The notes beneath the pieces are model-generated. The model worked only from the letters and a program-made list of their open reading frames with translations. It was not told the DNA's origin and searched no databases. A stretch of DNA of 64,000 nucleotides from Pratylenchus scribneri. Lineage: Eukaryota; Nematoda; Chromadorea; Rhabditida; Pratylenchidae. The DNA lies in contig JAQSEB010000004.1 in assembly GCA_030063045.1 (NCBI GenBank), positions 558,001 to 622,000 on the forward strand, read 5' to 3'. Below are positions 24,201 to 35,357 of the stretch, one piece after another. Within the stretch, counting starts at the first letter, position 1. Every line of letters starts with the position of its first letter. The translations under genes and the position numbers were made by a program.

Positions 24201-24945
24201 TATGATATTATTCTACCCTAGTTTGTTGAATTATATCTCCTAATTTTCTTTGAAAACGAGGCTTGAAGGGAAATGATTAGGAATATTTGTTTTTTGATTG
24301 CTTAAAATAATCTGCTTGTTAATATATATTTTATAGGAGAATAGTGCCATTGTCCATAATTGGTATTCGGGCAGTGATCAACAAAGAAACGCGGATGTGA
24401 AAAGGGCTGTCCAACGTGGATTCCAAGTACTTGTTTCATCATGCTGGTCACACAATTCAAAATTAATAAATATATAGAAAAATTAAAGGTATTTGAATTT
24501 GATCAATTATGGTGCGGATTGGCGGGCAGCAGGCCCAAATGGATTGGGAAAATATTATTATTGCGATCCACGGGGATTCAATGGGACATATCAAGAAAAG
24601 CAAATGGTCATTGGGGGCATTGCAACAGTTTGGGGTAAAAATTGAGAGTAAAATGCATGCCAAACATTTAAATATTTAGCCGAATACATTGATGGAACAA
24701 ATTTGGAGGCAAGGCTTTGGCCAAGGGCATCGGCTGTTGCCGAAAGGTTTGAATATAGGAATGGCATTCATTACATTTTAAACAATTTTAGGCTTTGGAG
24801 TCCACCGGAACTGACTAAAAATGCCGACATTGCTTGGCCCAGATTGCAAGAACATCGATGCCGAATGATTTCCAGGGGCTATCGTGCCGAACCCGTCAAT
24901 GGCCCCGATTTTTGCCTTTCCGAATGGGATGATCCCATTTTTTGA
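21298..24945 (+). CDS. Beta-N-acetylhexosaminidase (glycoside hydrolase family 20)
   Basis: Lysosomal or secreted enzyme removing terminal GlcNAc/GalNAc from glycoconjugates. Fourteen exons: 21298-21415, 21466-21497, 21540-21684, 21734-21865, 21904-22001, 22060-22226, 22267-22312, 22355-22460, 22505-22712, 22760-22931, 24337-24446, 24489-24634, 24680-24746, 24792-24945; 566 aa, close to animal HEXA/HEXB. Signal peptide at residues 1 to about 25 (LILYLPLQILLLAFALPNA). N-terminal domain WPLPQKLHYG; substrate-binding Arg in PIRGVLIDTSRHYL; HWHIVD; PEFDTPGH; catalytic pair HLGGDE (Asp/Glu about 341/342); FWQEVF; LWPRASAVAERLW; tail ending in RCRM and a final Cys. Where family members usually have VDDxSFPY this protein has VDMESFPY. 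Intron 8 uses GC (22461). Intron 10 (22932-24336) is filled by a tandem array. The choice of donor at 22227 rather than 22233 is based on family length. Confidence 0.94.
23040..24140. repeat. About 26-bp tandem array in hexosaminidase intron 10
   Basis: Unit AAGCTAAGTGAAACACAAAT plus GTTTTT with variants (ATGTGAAAC, AAATGAAAC, an extra A). It degenerates at both ends (AAACAAAAATG at the left, AAGCAAACAAAAAC at the right), which suggests growth from the middle. About 40 copies. Confidence 0.95.
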
Positions 24946-25658
24946 TTTTATTATATTATTTTGGCTTTAACCTATGTGAATGAATATATTTTTGAATAAA
25001 TTCAATATTGCCTCAATCCAATTCAATCCCTTCCTTCACTTCTTCTTTTGGCTAATTTTCGTCCTTTTCTCAAAATTGAGTCAGTTTCACGGGCCGTTTG
25101 TCCACAATCCTCCCCGCCTTTTTTCGCCCCCTTTGGGAATAGTCGCTGTGCTCAACCGTCCGTGGCCTCCGCCGAATTTGTCCCCTCGTTTATCATTCAG
25201 CCCCTCCGGCGCCTTTCTTCACTCGAGGGGCTCCACCCCACAAACACATCTCCGAAGTAGGCCAAAAAGTGGGGAGTTTTTGTGCCCCCACCGGGTTTTT
25301 GTGCATCCCCATGGATAAAAAGTGTGTTTTTTGACATCACCCACAAAAACCCAAAAAGTGGTGCCGTCGATTGTCTCCCAACGAAAAAGTGCGCCGTCGC
25401 TCAACAAAAATTTTAAAATTCTGATGAGCTCACCAAACTCGCTCGATGTCACAAAATGTTTTGGCCCATTTTCAGTCAATCTTTCCTTTTCCTTCCTTTC
25501 GTGTTTCCTTTCGGGAAAAAACAATGGTTGGCCCTTGAAATTGAAAAAGGGGACAAAAGTATGAGGGGAAAAGGAAAGAAGAAGAGCCAAAAAACGCTAT
25601 TTTGTTTAGCCAACCATTTTTCCCAAAAATGGGATTTAAATTTTTAACAATTTTAAGA
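24946..25658. other. Intergenic between hexosaminidase and gbb-1
   Basis: About 700 bp, relatively GC-rich at 25080-25400. Open frames exist on both strands but with no motif or splice-consistent model. Probably the hexosaminidase 3' end and the gbb-1 promoter. An in-frame upstream Met for gbb-1 lies at 25629. Confidence 0.45.
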
Positions 25659-28600
25659 ATGATTCGCTCATTTCCCCTTCTTTTCCTTTTCAATGTCATT
25701 TTACGTTCAATTAAATCGGATGAAATCCATAAAATTGTTCCACTCAAAGAATTGCACATTGGCGCACTTTTCCCAATGGAATCCGGGTCCGGTGGATGGC
25801 CAGGTGGACAGGTTGTTTATTTTGGCCAAATTCAATTTGTCCATTTTGCCGCCCTCAAATAGGCCTGCCTTCCCGCTGTGCAAATGGCGCTGGAGGATGT
25901 GAATTTGAATGTGGAATTGTTGCCCAATTATGCCCTTCGACTTCATCATTATAATAGCAAAGTTGGCCAAAAATAAACTAATTCCTTCTTTTGTTTGTTT
26001 ATAAAGTGCCAACCGGGTCTTGCCGCCCGCCAACTCTTTGAACTCCTCTACAATCCCCCAACAAAACTTATTCTCCTTTCCGGGTGTTCACCGGTCACAA
26101 CAATGGTAAGGGAAATAAATTAATTATTTTAATTATTTCTCTACTTTTGAGGTCGCTGAATCTGCCCCAGTTTGGAATTTAGTTGTGGTCAGTTTTAATA
26201 GGAAAATATGCCAATAATTTCTTTCCTTTTAGCTTTCCTACGGTGCATCTTCTCCCGCACTTTCCAATCGTGAACGTTTTCCCACACTTTTTCGTACCCA
26301 TCCATCAGCAAATATGCAAAATCCAACTAGGCAATTATAGATACGCCATAATTGTCGTCATTATTATAAACTCATTAGAGATTGAACCAATTTTAATGAT
26401 TTTAATATAAAATTAAAAAACAGACTTTAAGCTACCTATTGATATTCATTTTATTTAAATTGCTTCAGAAATGATTAAATGTGAACAAAAAACCACTCAA
26501 AAATTTTGATAATGCATAGTAAAGCATTTTGAATGGTTTTTTAGTCACAATATTATCAATGCTGAATTAATTTAAATAAAACTAATATTATTTATTAGAT
26601 ATCAAAAAGTCTTTTCTTTAATTTATTATAAAAATTAACAAAAATGGAACATTCCTTAATGAGTTATTGTAAATGGTGACAAGTTGGACTGCTTCGAGCA
26701 TTTATCAACATTTTCCCCTCCTTCCATTTTAGAGTTCATTTATTCGAAAAATTTAAATGGAAAAGAATAACCATTCTTCAATCTGTTGAAGAAGTTTTTG
26801 ACTCAACGGCCAAAGATTTAGAGGAACAATGCCGGAGTAGGGGAATTCGAGTGGAAAGGCACAGCTTCTATGGGGGTAAAAAGGGCATAAAAAATAGATT
26901 TAAAATTAATTAAATTCCCATGTAAAGATCCAACTGACGCATTGAAGGCAATTCGAAGGCAGGATGCCCGAATTATTGTTGGCCTTTTCTATGTGACCGA
27001 GGTTATTCCATTAAAATTAAATATATTTTAATTATTTTATTAAGGCGCGGAAAGTAATTTGTCAGGTTTTGATTCCATTCCCTCAATTCAATTACCCACA
27101 ATTCCCTCAAGGCATATCATCATGGCCTTTATGGGCGAAAATACGGTAGCCGATATTAATTTCATTATCCATTTTCATCCTCTTTGAAGTTTGGTTTATG
27201 ATTGGTTGGTATTCGGACACTTGGTTCATTCCACCTGAAGAGGAAGCATTGAATTGCACTAGGGAAGAAATGGAAAAAGCCGTCCAATTTCATTTCACAA
27301 CTGAATCAATTATGTTAAGCCGGGACACAATGCCCACAATATCAGGTACCCTATGCCACCTCATTTTTTTAATCATTTAATTAAATATTCAAAAAGGAAT
27401 GACTGGCCAAGAATTCTTGGATCGCCTCAAATTGCGAATTAAAACGGACCCAGCGGAAACGGGTGGATGGCCTGAATCTCCATTGGCATATGATGCCGTT
27501 TGGTTGGTTAAATGGAAAGTGATAATTGGTTGTCGAAAGTGATTCATAAAACTACTAGATTCGCATTTTATGAAAGCCAAAATTGGCTAAAAAGGGATAT
27601 TAAAAGCATTGGCTAATATTGGATTTTCTTAAAATATAAATGAACAAAAATTCATTCTATTTATTTAAAATTATTTTTGATTATTTTATGGCTTAATTAG
27701 GAATTTGGTAAATATACAGGGTGCGAGAAAAGTTCGGAGACTATTTTCAAAATGAAATTTTGCCCTTTTACATTCGAGATTTTAAAATTTTCTTTTTAAA
27801 ATCAAATTCTACAAGCTTTTTTACTTTTATAACAACTATGATTGGTCTGCTAACAATTTCCTAAATTATTTTACAATTTTTTTAAAAAAGGTCCATTCAT
27901 TTTGATCCTGAAAATTAGGGTTAATTCCCCGTACCGCGGGGCGGGGACGCGGGGCGGGGAATCCATGAATTTTGGGTTAATTCCCCGCCCCGCTCCCCGC
28001 ACCCTGATTCCCCGCTCTCCCCGTTCCCCGCTTTTTCATTCCCCGCCCGCGGGGAATTAACCCTACTGAAAATCCCCATTTTAACGAAAAATTCTTTAAG
28101 GCATAACTCGAGAATGGGAAAATGAAAATTTATAAAATTTTCAGGATTAATAATTCCATATCTTGGCTTCATAAATTGCTAAAAATTTTGAACCCCACCT
28201 TGAATATAAAAAAGTGGCATTGAAAAATGTTGAAAAAATCGTGCGGCTATGGGAAAACCAAAAAATCGGCCTAAAAATGCCCCTCAAAAATGGTCTTAAA
28301 ATGGGGTGGCTGTTCTCAAAATTTGCTTTTTTCATAAAAATAGATAGAAGAGTAATTTTTAATCAAAAAAATTTCAAATGGTCAAGGAAATTCAGAATTA
28401 GAAAATTTTGGTTTTTCAAGTCATCGATTTTTGCATTTTCGTATCAAAAAGTTCGTCTAGACTAATTTGTTTATTTTTTAATATTATATTTCTTCTTTTT
28501 GTATTATTTGACCCTATATCTGAACTATTAGAAAATATAGTTAAAAGTTTTTAATTTGCAATTTAAAATAGGAAAAAAATTAAAATGCTCCTAAACAATG

Positions 28601-31600
28601 AGCGGCCATTTCAACCTTGAGGAGGACATGTATTCAAGTCCGCCTCTCGAATGAGAGGTACTAAATTCACAATTCTTTTAATAATTCCAACAAAGATCAT
28701 AATGATTTATTATTATACCAAAAATGAAAAAATTTTATTCATCCAAAAAAATTTTATAATGAAAAAACCGAGTCTCCGAACTTTTCTCGCACCCTGTACA
28801 ACAGTGGCCTATCAATAAAATCCTGTATAAATATATCAACAAATTTAATCACTTCGATATTGAACCCTTATATCCCCAATTATCGTAATATTTTTTTGAA
28901 TGAATTGATTTTGACTTCAGGGCATTGGCATTGATGCTAAATTGCACGATGGGCTCATTGCCGGCACGACTTAGTGTTGAACAATTTGATTATAATAATA
29001 CGAAAATTGCTGGGAAAATGTTTGAATGCATGAAAAATATTCAATTCCGAGGAGTTTCCGGCCAAGTTATGTTCAGCGATTTGGGCGACCGGATTGCGCG
29101 AACACAAATTGAGCAAATGCAAAGTTAGGGAAATGGAATATTTATTATATTTTAATTTTAATTAAAAGATGGAAAATATGTTCTGCTTGGATACTATGAT
29201 TCGAGTACGCAAACATTGGAATGGAAAAAGAAAGAAAAGTTTGTTGGCACTAGAGGGCCGCCGCCCGATTCCACACGGATTAAACAATGGCCAATCACTG
29301 TGAATTTTAAGGTAAATTCCAATTCTGTTCATTCACCATTAATTCAGTTAATGAAAAAATGCAAAAAAATGAAAATTATTGAATTAAAACAATCATGAAT
29401 TAAATTCTTTCCGGAAAACTTAATTAAAATCTTTCCGGAAAATTGAATTAAATTCTTTCCGGAAAATTGAATTAAATTCTTTCCGGAAAATTGAATTAAA
29501 ATCTTTCCGGAAAACTTAAATTCTTTCCGGAAAAACTTAATTAAATTCTTTCCGGAAAACATAATTAAATTCTTTCCGGAAAATTGAATTAAATTCTTTC
29601 CGGAAAATTGAATTAAATTCTTTCCGGAAAATTGAATTAAATTCTTTCCGGAAAATTGAATTAAAATCTTTCCGGAAAATTGAATTAAATTCTTTCCGGA
29701 AAATTGAATTAAAATCTTTCCGGAAAATTGAATTAAATTCTTTCCGGAAAATTGAATTAAATTCTTTCCGGAAAATTGAATTAAATTCTTTCCGGAAAAT
29801 TGAATTAAATTCTTTCCGGAAAATTGAATTAAATTCTTTCCGGATACCATATCCTTCTCTCATTAAAAATCAAATAAATTCCACTTTTCTTTTAAGTATC
29901 TTTATTTTTCTGCACTTTTTAGAAAACGCAAATTTCCATTTTTTAATAAATAGATTGGCAACTTTAATTCATCTCCAATTTTTTGCAGCTTTATTTGACT
30001 GTCATGAATTTTATGCTATTTGCATTGGCATTTGCCATCATTTTATTCATTTTTAATCGACGATATGCCTGTCGCCGGTATCTATAATTTAATCGCCAAT
30101 TTAATATTCCTCCAATCCACAGTATTATCCTTCAATCCCAGCCGGAATGCAGCAATTTGTTGATAATTGGCTCTGCAATTTGCCTCCTTTCCCTCATCCT
30201 CATGGGGTCAAAATGCACAAAATATAAATTTAAATTAAAAATATTTTATATAGATTTCCAACGGCCAGTGCCACCAATGGAAAGCCCTTTTTGAGGCCAC
30301 CTTCAAATCCAATATTTTTCACTGCCTTTTGCCATGTTCTTGAATTCACTTCATTTTAAATTTGATAATTTCATTTTAGGCTCGTCTTCTCATTTTGATG
30401 ATTGGCTTTTCCCTTTCCTACGGTTCATTGTTTGCCAAAGTTTGGGTGGCACATAAATTGGGTGCCGCACAAAAGAAAAGACAATTGGCCGCTGCCAACA
30501 TCAACAACAATGAGGCAAATAATCCCCCAATTAATTCCTTTTTAATTAATTATCAAAGGAGGATTCCACCAGTGCCGCCGCAATTCAACTCAATTCTATG
30601 GCATCCACCACAAATCCTCCACCCAATGGAAATCCATGGGATTCAGTTCGTAATCTATTAACGGCAATTGTCCATAGGCAAACTTTCGCTGTCGCTATCC
30701 GAAAACTTTCCCAACATTCTTGCGGTAATTTTTCATCGACCAGCGGGGCAGTTCCTGGCAAAATGTCAGCAAAACATTTGTCGGCCAATTTACTTAATTT
30801 AGTCAGTATTCCCATTTTTCAATTCCAAATGCCTTCAAAATTTTAGCCAATTCATCCGGCTCGATTTTATTTTGTTGTTGGTTCACTTTGTCTACTTGAT
30901 TTGCTCATTTCCCTAATTTGGCTTTGTTTTGACCCAATGCGCCGAAAACAGATTCGTTTCCCACTTCAGGTTGCCAAGGCCAAATCAATCTTACTAAAAT
31001 AATTAGAGTAGTCCAAAGCTCCAAAATCGGTTTCGGTTTCAGATAATTGATGAAATTTAAAATCAGAAATTCGGAATTTTTGCTCTACAAACAAAAATAA
31101 GAAAAACCGAACTGGAAACCGACATTTTTCAAAAACCTAAAACCGAAAAAACCGACTTGGACTGCTCTAAAATAATCAACCAAATTCATTCAGGAACCAA
31201 CTGCTCGAATGAATTTTGAGGACATTATGCTTTTGCCGGTGTTGGAATTGTGCCAAAGTCAGCAACAAAATGTTTGGACCGGTCAGCCCAAAAACATTCC
31301 TTTTCATTAAGAAATTCCATTTTTGTGCAGGAATTGCCCTTGGCTACAAAGGCCTCATCCTTTTGTTGGGCCTTTTCCTCTCCTATGATACACGCCAACT
31401 CAAAATTCGCTATTTGAACGATTTGAAATCGACACTTTTGTCCGTTTGCAATGTCGGCGTACTTTGCCTCCTCTGTGGGCCAATTGTTGTGTTTTTCCTT
31501 CGAACTCAGCCGAATTCATTCTTTTGCTTTGTTTCGGCAACCATTTTTGTGTGCACCTGCGTCAGTATGGGCCTAGTGTTTGGGCCAAAGCTGTTGTTCA

Positions 31601-32770
31601 TTTACCGCAATCCGGATGTGTCCAAAGAGGAACAAAACAATCAATTCCAGGAATCAACGGCCAGTCAAGCTGAACAACTTCGTTATCAACAATTACTCAA
31701 AGAGAATGCAGAATTGAAACGACAAATTGATATGGTCCATTTTTTAAAATATTAGGGCATATACGGTGTTTTTAATTTGTGAAACGATCCGCGACGAGTG
31801 ATAGCTCATTCGAAAGAGCTCGGCGAGTTGACTCGAATATAGGTATGGATTACTGATATTAGCCCTAATCTAACACCAAATTCTAGCATAGAAACTTGCC
31901 TAATCCTAGCCCTAGCTTTGATGGCTCTAACTTTTTTGAGTTTTATGCGAAATCAATGGTAGATTTGATTTTGCTCATCGGAGACGCGTCGATTTAATAA
32001 CTCTATAATTCGATCGAAAAATTTCTAATTTTCTGAGTTCCTGCCCAAAACTGGACCCTTCATTTTTTCAATTTTTTTGATTTCACAAATTTTTAGCCAG
32101 ACTTCTAAGCAATTTCAACCATATCTATTTCGAAGGAGCTATCGCTCACCCAGATGGGTTCAGAAATTAGAAGTACCGCAAAGGCCATAATATAATAACC
32201 CTTTTAAATTGTGACCTAAATACCAATGTTTTAAGAGAAATTTAAAAATCAGTGAATGTCGACGAATTCTTGAAGGCCATTTGTTGCTGATTAATCCAAA
32301 ATATAAAGGAAAGAGTGGAAAAATGGCACCACTGCCCCATTCGGAAATGAACCATTTGAATAATAATAATAATAATACTGAAATGTCATGTTTGCCTTCA
32401 TCAAGTGGAGGAGGAGTCCTTGAATTTGAGCCAACAACAATTTCGACGGCAATGGAACCAACGGTGATCACATTTTTGGAACATCAACCGGAAACTTCAA
32501 TTATTGAGAGGGAAACAACAAACAATGGTGGAGTGGATGAAGAGGAGGAATTGATGATTAGTGGCCAAAGGGAACGAGCAGATGAGGAACAACCATTGGC
32601 CGGGGACACGGGTACATTTGTGGACAATTAAAATAATTAATTAATTTTTATTAGGTGTATGCAGTGATTATGACGAGGAGAATGGAGATGAATTAATGTT
32701 GACAGCCTCCTCAAATGAGGCATCTTCTTGGGAGGATAATGAAGGAGAGGAGGAGGAAATACTTCTTTAG
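25659..32770 (+). CDS. gbb-1: Metabotropic GABA-B receptor subunit 1
   Basis: Class C GPCR; the GABA-binding partner of the GABA-B heterodimer in the neuronal membrane. Exons: 25659-25811, 25863-25961, 26007-26105, 26152-26187, 26233-26330, 26733-26875, 26928-27001, 27045-27065, 27112-27145, 27190-27345, 27397-27502, 28921-29123, 29169-29311, 29989-30077, 30123-30206, 30254-30335, 30380-30514, 30559-30801, 30847-30969, 31194-31281, 31331-31734, 32314-32611, 32655-32770; about 1,008 aa. Signal peptide, then a Venus-flytrap domain: [36 protein letters not shown], and [10 protein letters not shown] with the ligand-binding Glu/Asp (about 331/337) kept. Seven membrane spans follow, then a short coiled coil ([18 protein letters not shown]) and an acidic tail ending EEEEILL. 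No sushi domains. Intracellular loop 2 is about 100 residues. Introns 5 (26331) and 17 (30515) begin with GC. The junction to the tail exon at 32314 is the least certain. Confidence 0.93.
26340..26690. mobile_element. MITE copy A in gbb-1 intron 5
   Basis: Degenerate copy of the family seen at 47095-47370 and 62880-63170. Inner arms resemble AAATTAAAGAGCAGACTTTT: here AAATTAAAAAACAGACTTTA at about 26411-26430 faces AAAAAGTCTTTTCTTTAATT at about 26604-26623. Outer arms carry ATTATAAACTCATTA / TAATGAGTTATTGTAA. It accounts for most of an otherwise long 402-bp GC-AG intron. Confidence 0.65.
27715..28798. mobile_element. Non-autonomous Tc1/mariner-like element in gbb-1 intron 11
   Basis: Perfect 28-bp terminal inverted repeats: 27715-27742 begins TACAGGGTGCGAGAAAAG, and 28771-28798 ends CTTTTCTCGCACCCTGTA. 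The TA at the outer edges fits TA target use. Total length about 1,084 bp. No transposase frame: the only open frames (such as 28214-28465) show no DDE motif, so it would need a transposase supplied in trans. It sits between exons that code for AYDAV and WALAL, and both splice sites are intact. Confidence 0.9.
27918..28063. repeat. GC-rich palindromic insert nested in the mariner-like element
   Basis: GGGTTAATTCCCCG at 27918-27931, again at 27974-27987, and its reverse complement at 28050-28063. The interior is GGGGCGGGGACGCGG / CCCCGCCCGC. The composition is unlike anything else in the window. Confidence 0.8.
29398..29848. repeat. 24-bp tandem array with TTTCCGGAAA core in gbb-1 intron 13
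   Basis: Unit AAATTGAATTAAATTCTTTC plus CGGA, about 18 copies, nearly identical. Open frames across it on the - strand merely reflect the 24-bp (multiple of three) period. The core also builds the array at 36245-37160. Confidence 0.95.
31003..31170. mobile_element. Small MITE in gbb-1 intron 19
   Basis: Ends TTAGAGTAGTCCAA (31003-31016) and TTGGACTGCTCTAA (31157-31170) are inverted with one mismatch. Subterminal AATCGGTTTCGGTTTC / GAAACCGA motifs continue the symmetry. About 168 bp, no coding capacity. Confidence 0.7.
31790..32156. mobile_element. Foldback element in gbb-1 intron 21
   Basis: GAGTGATAGCTCATTCGAAA at about 31797-31816 faces TTTCGAAGGAGCTATCGCTC near 32128-32147. The interior has no coding frame. 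It makes up much of the 579-bp intron before the tail exon. Confidence 0.6.
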
Positions 32771-33155
32771 ATTTTTATTTTTACACATTTAATTGTTATA
32801 TTAAATTTTAATTCAATTATAAAACTATTCATTAGATAGTATTTAATTAATTTGCATTTTATTTAACCGTTCCGAAGGCAATTTTGATAAATTATTTGGT
32901 GATTTTGCCCCGGAGGAAATTAAGTACTGTAACAATAAAAATATTTTGATCCATTTTCATTTTTTTCATTGGCTAAGAGTATTATTTTGGACATGATGTC
33001 AAAAATTCTTAGTCTCGTCCATTCTACTAATTTTCTTATAATCTACCACCAAAAAATTATCGAGTAAACAAAAACAGATCCGCCATTTGAGGCCATTATA
33101 TTTTTAAAAATTCTATCCAAATCCGTAAATAAATTCAAGCGAAATTCCTCTTGAA

Positions 33156-34069
33156 ATGCCTAAAACTAAATCTGAAACCCCTGGGGCAGCTTCATCCTCG
33201 TCAAATTCCAATTCAAAACCCCAAAATGAGAAAAGAAAACGGAAAATTGGCCAAAGTTCGAAGGAAAAGACAAACGCTGTGCCATCCGCGACAGTTGACG
33301 AAATTGTGAAGCGATATAGCATGCAATCGAACAAAAGCGATAAAACGGAAGAATTGAGTGAAGAATGTTTGGTAATTTTGTTTATATTTTGGATTTTGGT
33401 TAATCAAATGTTTATTTAGGCTGAAATCAGTGCGCTGGAGGAAACTTTTCAAGAATTGGAAAGTTTCGAATTGCAAGTCGAAAAAATCAAGGATGAAGTG
33501 CAAATAAATCCAGCAAAAAATGTGGGAATTGGAAATGATGAAAATCAAAAGCATGAAGAAGTAAAATAGAAAATTTAAAAATGCCAAATTTTAGAGGACA
33601 CTTTGGGCTTTAAAATGATATATCACTGTCCAAAATTGGCTAATGCCTCGTTGAGTTATGTGCCAAAAACGGCATGCTCAATTGACTGAGGGAAACCAAA
33701 CTTTCCTTGATCCGTGCCTGCGGCTAAAATCAGACAAAGAGAAAATACGGTATTGGAAATGAAGGGAATATGTTCCGGCATTCGTTTTGGTCTATAACTC
33801 AACAACGAATTAGCCAATCTGAGAAAATGATATATCATTTTACAGCGTAGAGTGTCCTCTACAATTTGGCTTATTAAATTTTATGAATAAATTCTATAAA
33901 CTTTTATTTTAAGGAAAAGCATACAACAAGTGAAGGACAATTGGCCAAGGCTGAAGATCAGAATATGACTGAAGAAAATTCGGAAAAGAAGCATATGGAG
34001 ATTGAAGATTCACAAGAAGTTGGATCAGCGAAGAAACCGAGACGAAGTTCCCGCTTAAGCAAAGCATGA
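33156..34069 (+). CDS. Small charged, probably nuclear protein of unknown function
   Basis: Three exons in phase: 33156-33371, 33420-33560, 33914-34069; 170 aa. Family not recognised. N-terminus Ser/Asn-rich and basic (KRKRKIGQSSKEK, a possible nuclear localisation signal). The middle has coiled-coil character (EISALEETFQELESFELQVEKI). The C-terminus is acidic then basic (KKPRRSSRLSKA). Charge pattern and basic end suggest a chromatin- or nucleic-acid-associated protein, which is inference. Intron 2 holds a foldback element. Confidence 0.65.
33590..33880. mobile_element. Foldback element (TAAAATGATATATCA family) in intron 2 of the 33156 gene
   Basis: Arms: AGAGGACACT, TTAAAATGATATATCA, ATTGGCTAAT and GTTGAGTTAT in order at 33593-33660, and their reverse complements (ATAACTCAAC, ATTAGCCAAT, TGATATATCATTTTA, AGTGTCCTCT) at 33794-33870. 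Related arms occur at 49420-49745 and 50925-51560 in UNC-80 introns. Confidence 0.8.
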
Positions 34070-35357
34070 ATGAATGGAAAATAATTGATATGATGATTTG
34101 ATCGATTTCCATACTTAAAATATATTTTCATTCATCTAATTTAAATATTTTCATAATAAAAATGTTGAAATCTGAACAAATTCCATTCCATTTGGTGTCT
34201 TTTTTGGAAATATGGCAAAGAGGTAATTCAACAAAGAATGGATGGAGCATATTTTTGAGAAAATAAATCAGCCAGCCAAAAGGGTATGGACTATGGAGGA
34301 TTGGGCCATTGCATTGTGCGGAGGAGGAAGGGATGGGCAAAATGGACTCTTTCAGAGACTGGGAAGTTTATACATATAAAACGAATTGGATTGAGTGAAT
34401 TATTTATGTGGGAGAAGTCACTTTTTGTGATCGGACTACGGTGGCTGAGGACTGATTTATACATCAACATTTTTGGCAATTTTTCGTTTTTTTTTTGACT
34501 ATCATTTTCAAATTTAGATTTTCTCTAATAGCCGAAATCACCCATTTCCACCATTTCATTCCTCCAACCATTAGATAGAACAATTCTTTGCCCGAATTCG
34601 ACGGGATTTTATGGCCGGGCCATGGCCCCTCCTCTCTCCAAATGATGGATTAATGGGGATGTTTCGGCGGTCGACCTTGGTTAAGGAAGCAAAGGTGTCC
34701 TTCTTCCTTTCTCCTTTCTTCCTTTTGGTTAGGCGCAAACTGCTGACGCCTTTCATCGGATTTTGTCTTTTGTTTGGCCAACCAACCAAAAAGTTGAGAG
34801 GACGGTGGTAAAATGGGTCAATGGCGGGGAGAATGGCCAAATTGAAAATTATAAGAATTGGGATTGGTTGATTGGTTGGTTGTGGCCAAAATCGAAAGGA
34901 AAAACCATCCATTCATTCATTCATTCCGGAACTATCACCCCAACCCAAAAATGTAAATAATCGACTTAAAATGTGCTACCATATTTAATTTACGAGTCTT
35001 TCTTTCACACCAAAAATGCTTCTTATCATAAATTGAGGATCGCCAAAAAGGGAGGGAAATGGGAAGGAGGAAGGACATGGCAGTTCAGCGGCAAACCTCT
35101 GATACAATCTAAACGACCCTCAATTCCCGCCCTTCCCTCCTCATTCACCTTCCATTCCGCGCAACTCCTCCTTCATTAATTCCATCCATCCATTTTCCTC
35201 ATTCATTGATCGGTTTTAGAAGGCAAAAATATTCATTAATCCATTCAATTGGATTATCTTTTACCCAATTCATCGACTCTAAGCTAATTTTTGCCATTCA
35301 GATTTGCTGCATTTATGCTTTTTTCCCTCCTCAATTTTGCTCTGTCCCTATCCATCA
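34070..35357. other. Intergenic, no gene supported
   Basis: About 1.3 kb between the two small genes. Open frames on both strands (34286-34498, 34571-34912) lack motifs and splice-consistent extensions. Confidence 0.45.

Noticed and set aside
28214..28465. Open frame inside the mariner-like element as a transposase remnant
   Set aside because: No DDE/DDD motif or helix-turn-helix pattern is visible, and it is far shorter than a transposase.
29344..29863. Open - strand frames with FSGKNLIQ repeats
   Set aside because: A product of the 24-bp array period in the gbb-1 intron. There is no start context and no neighbouring exon.
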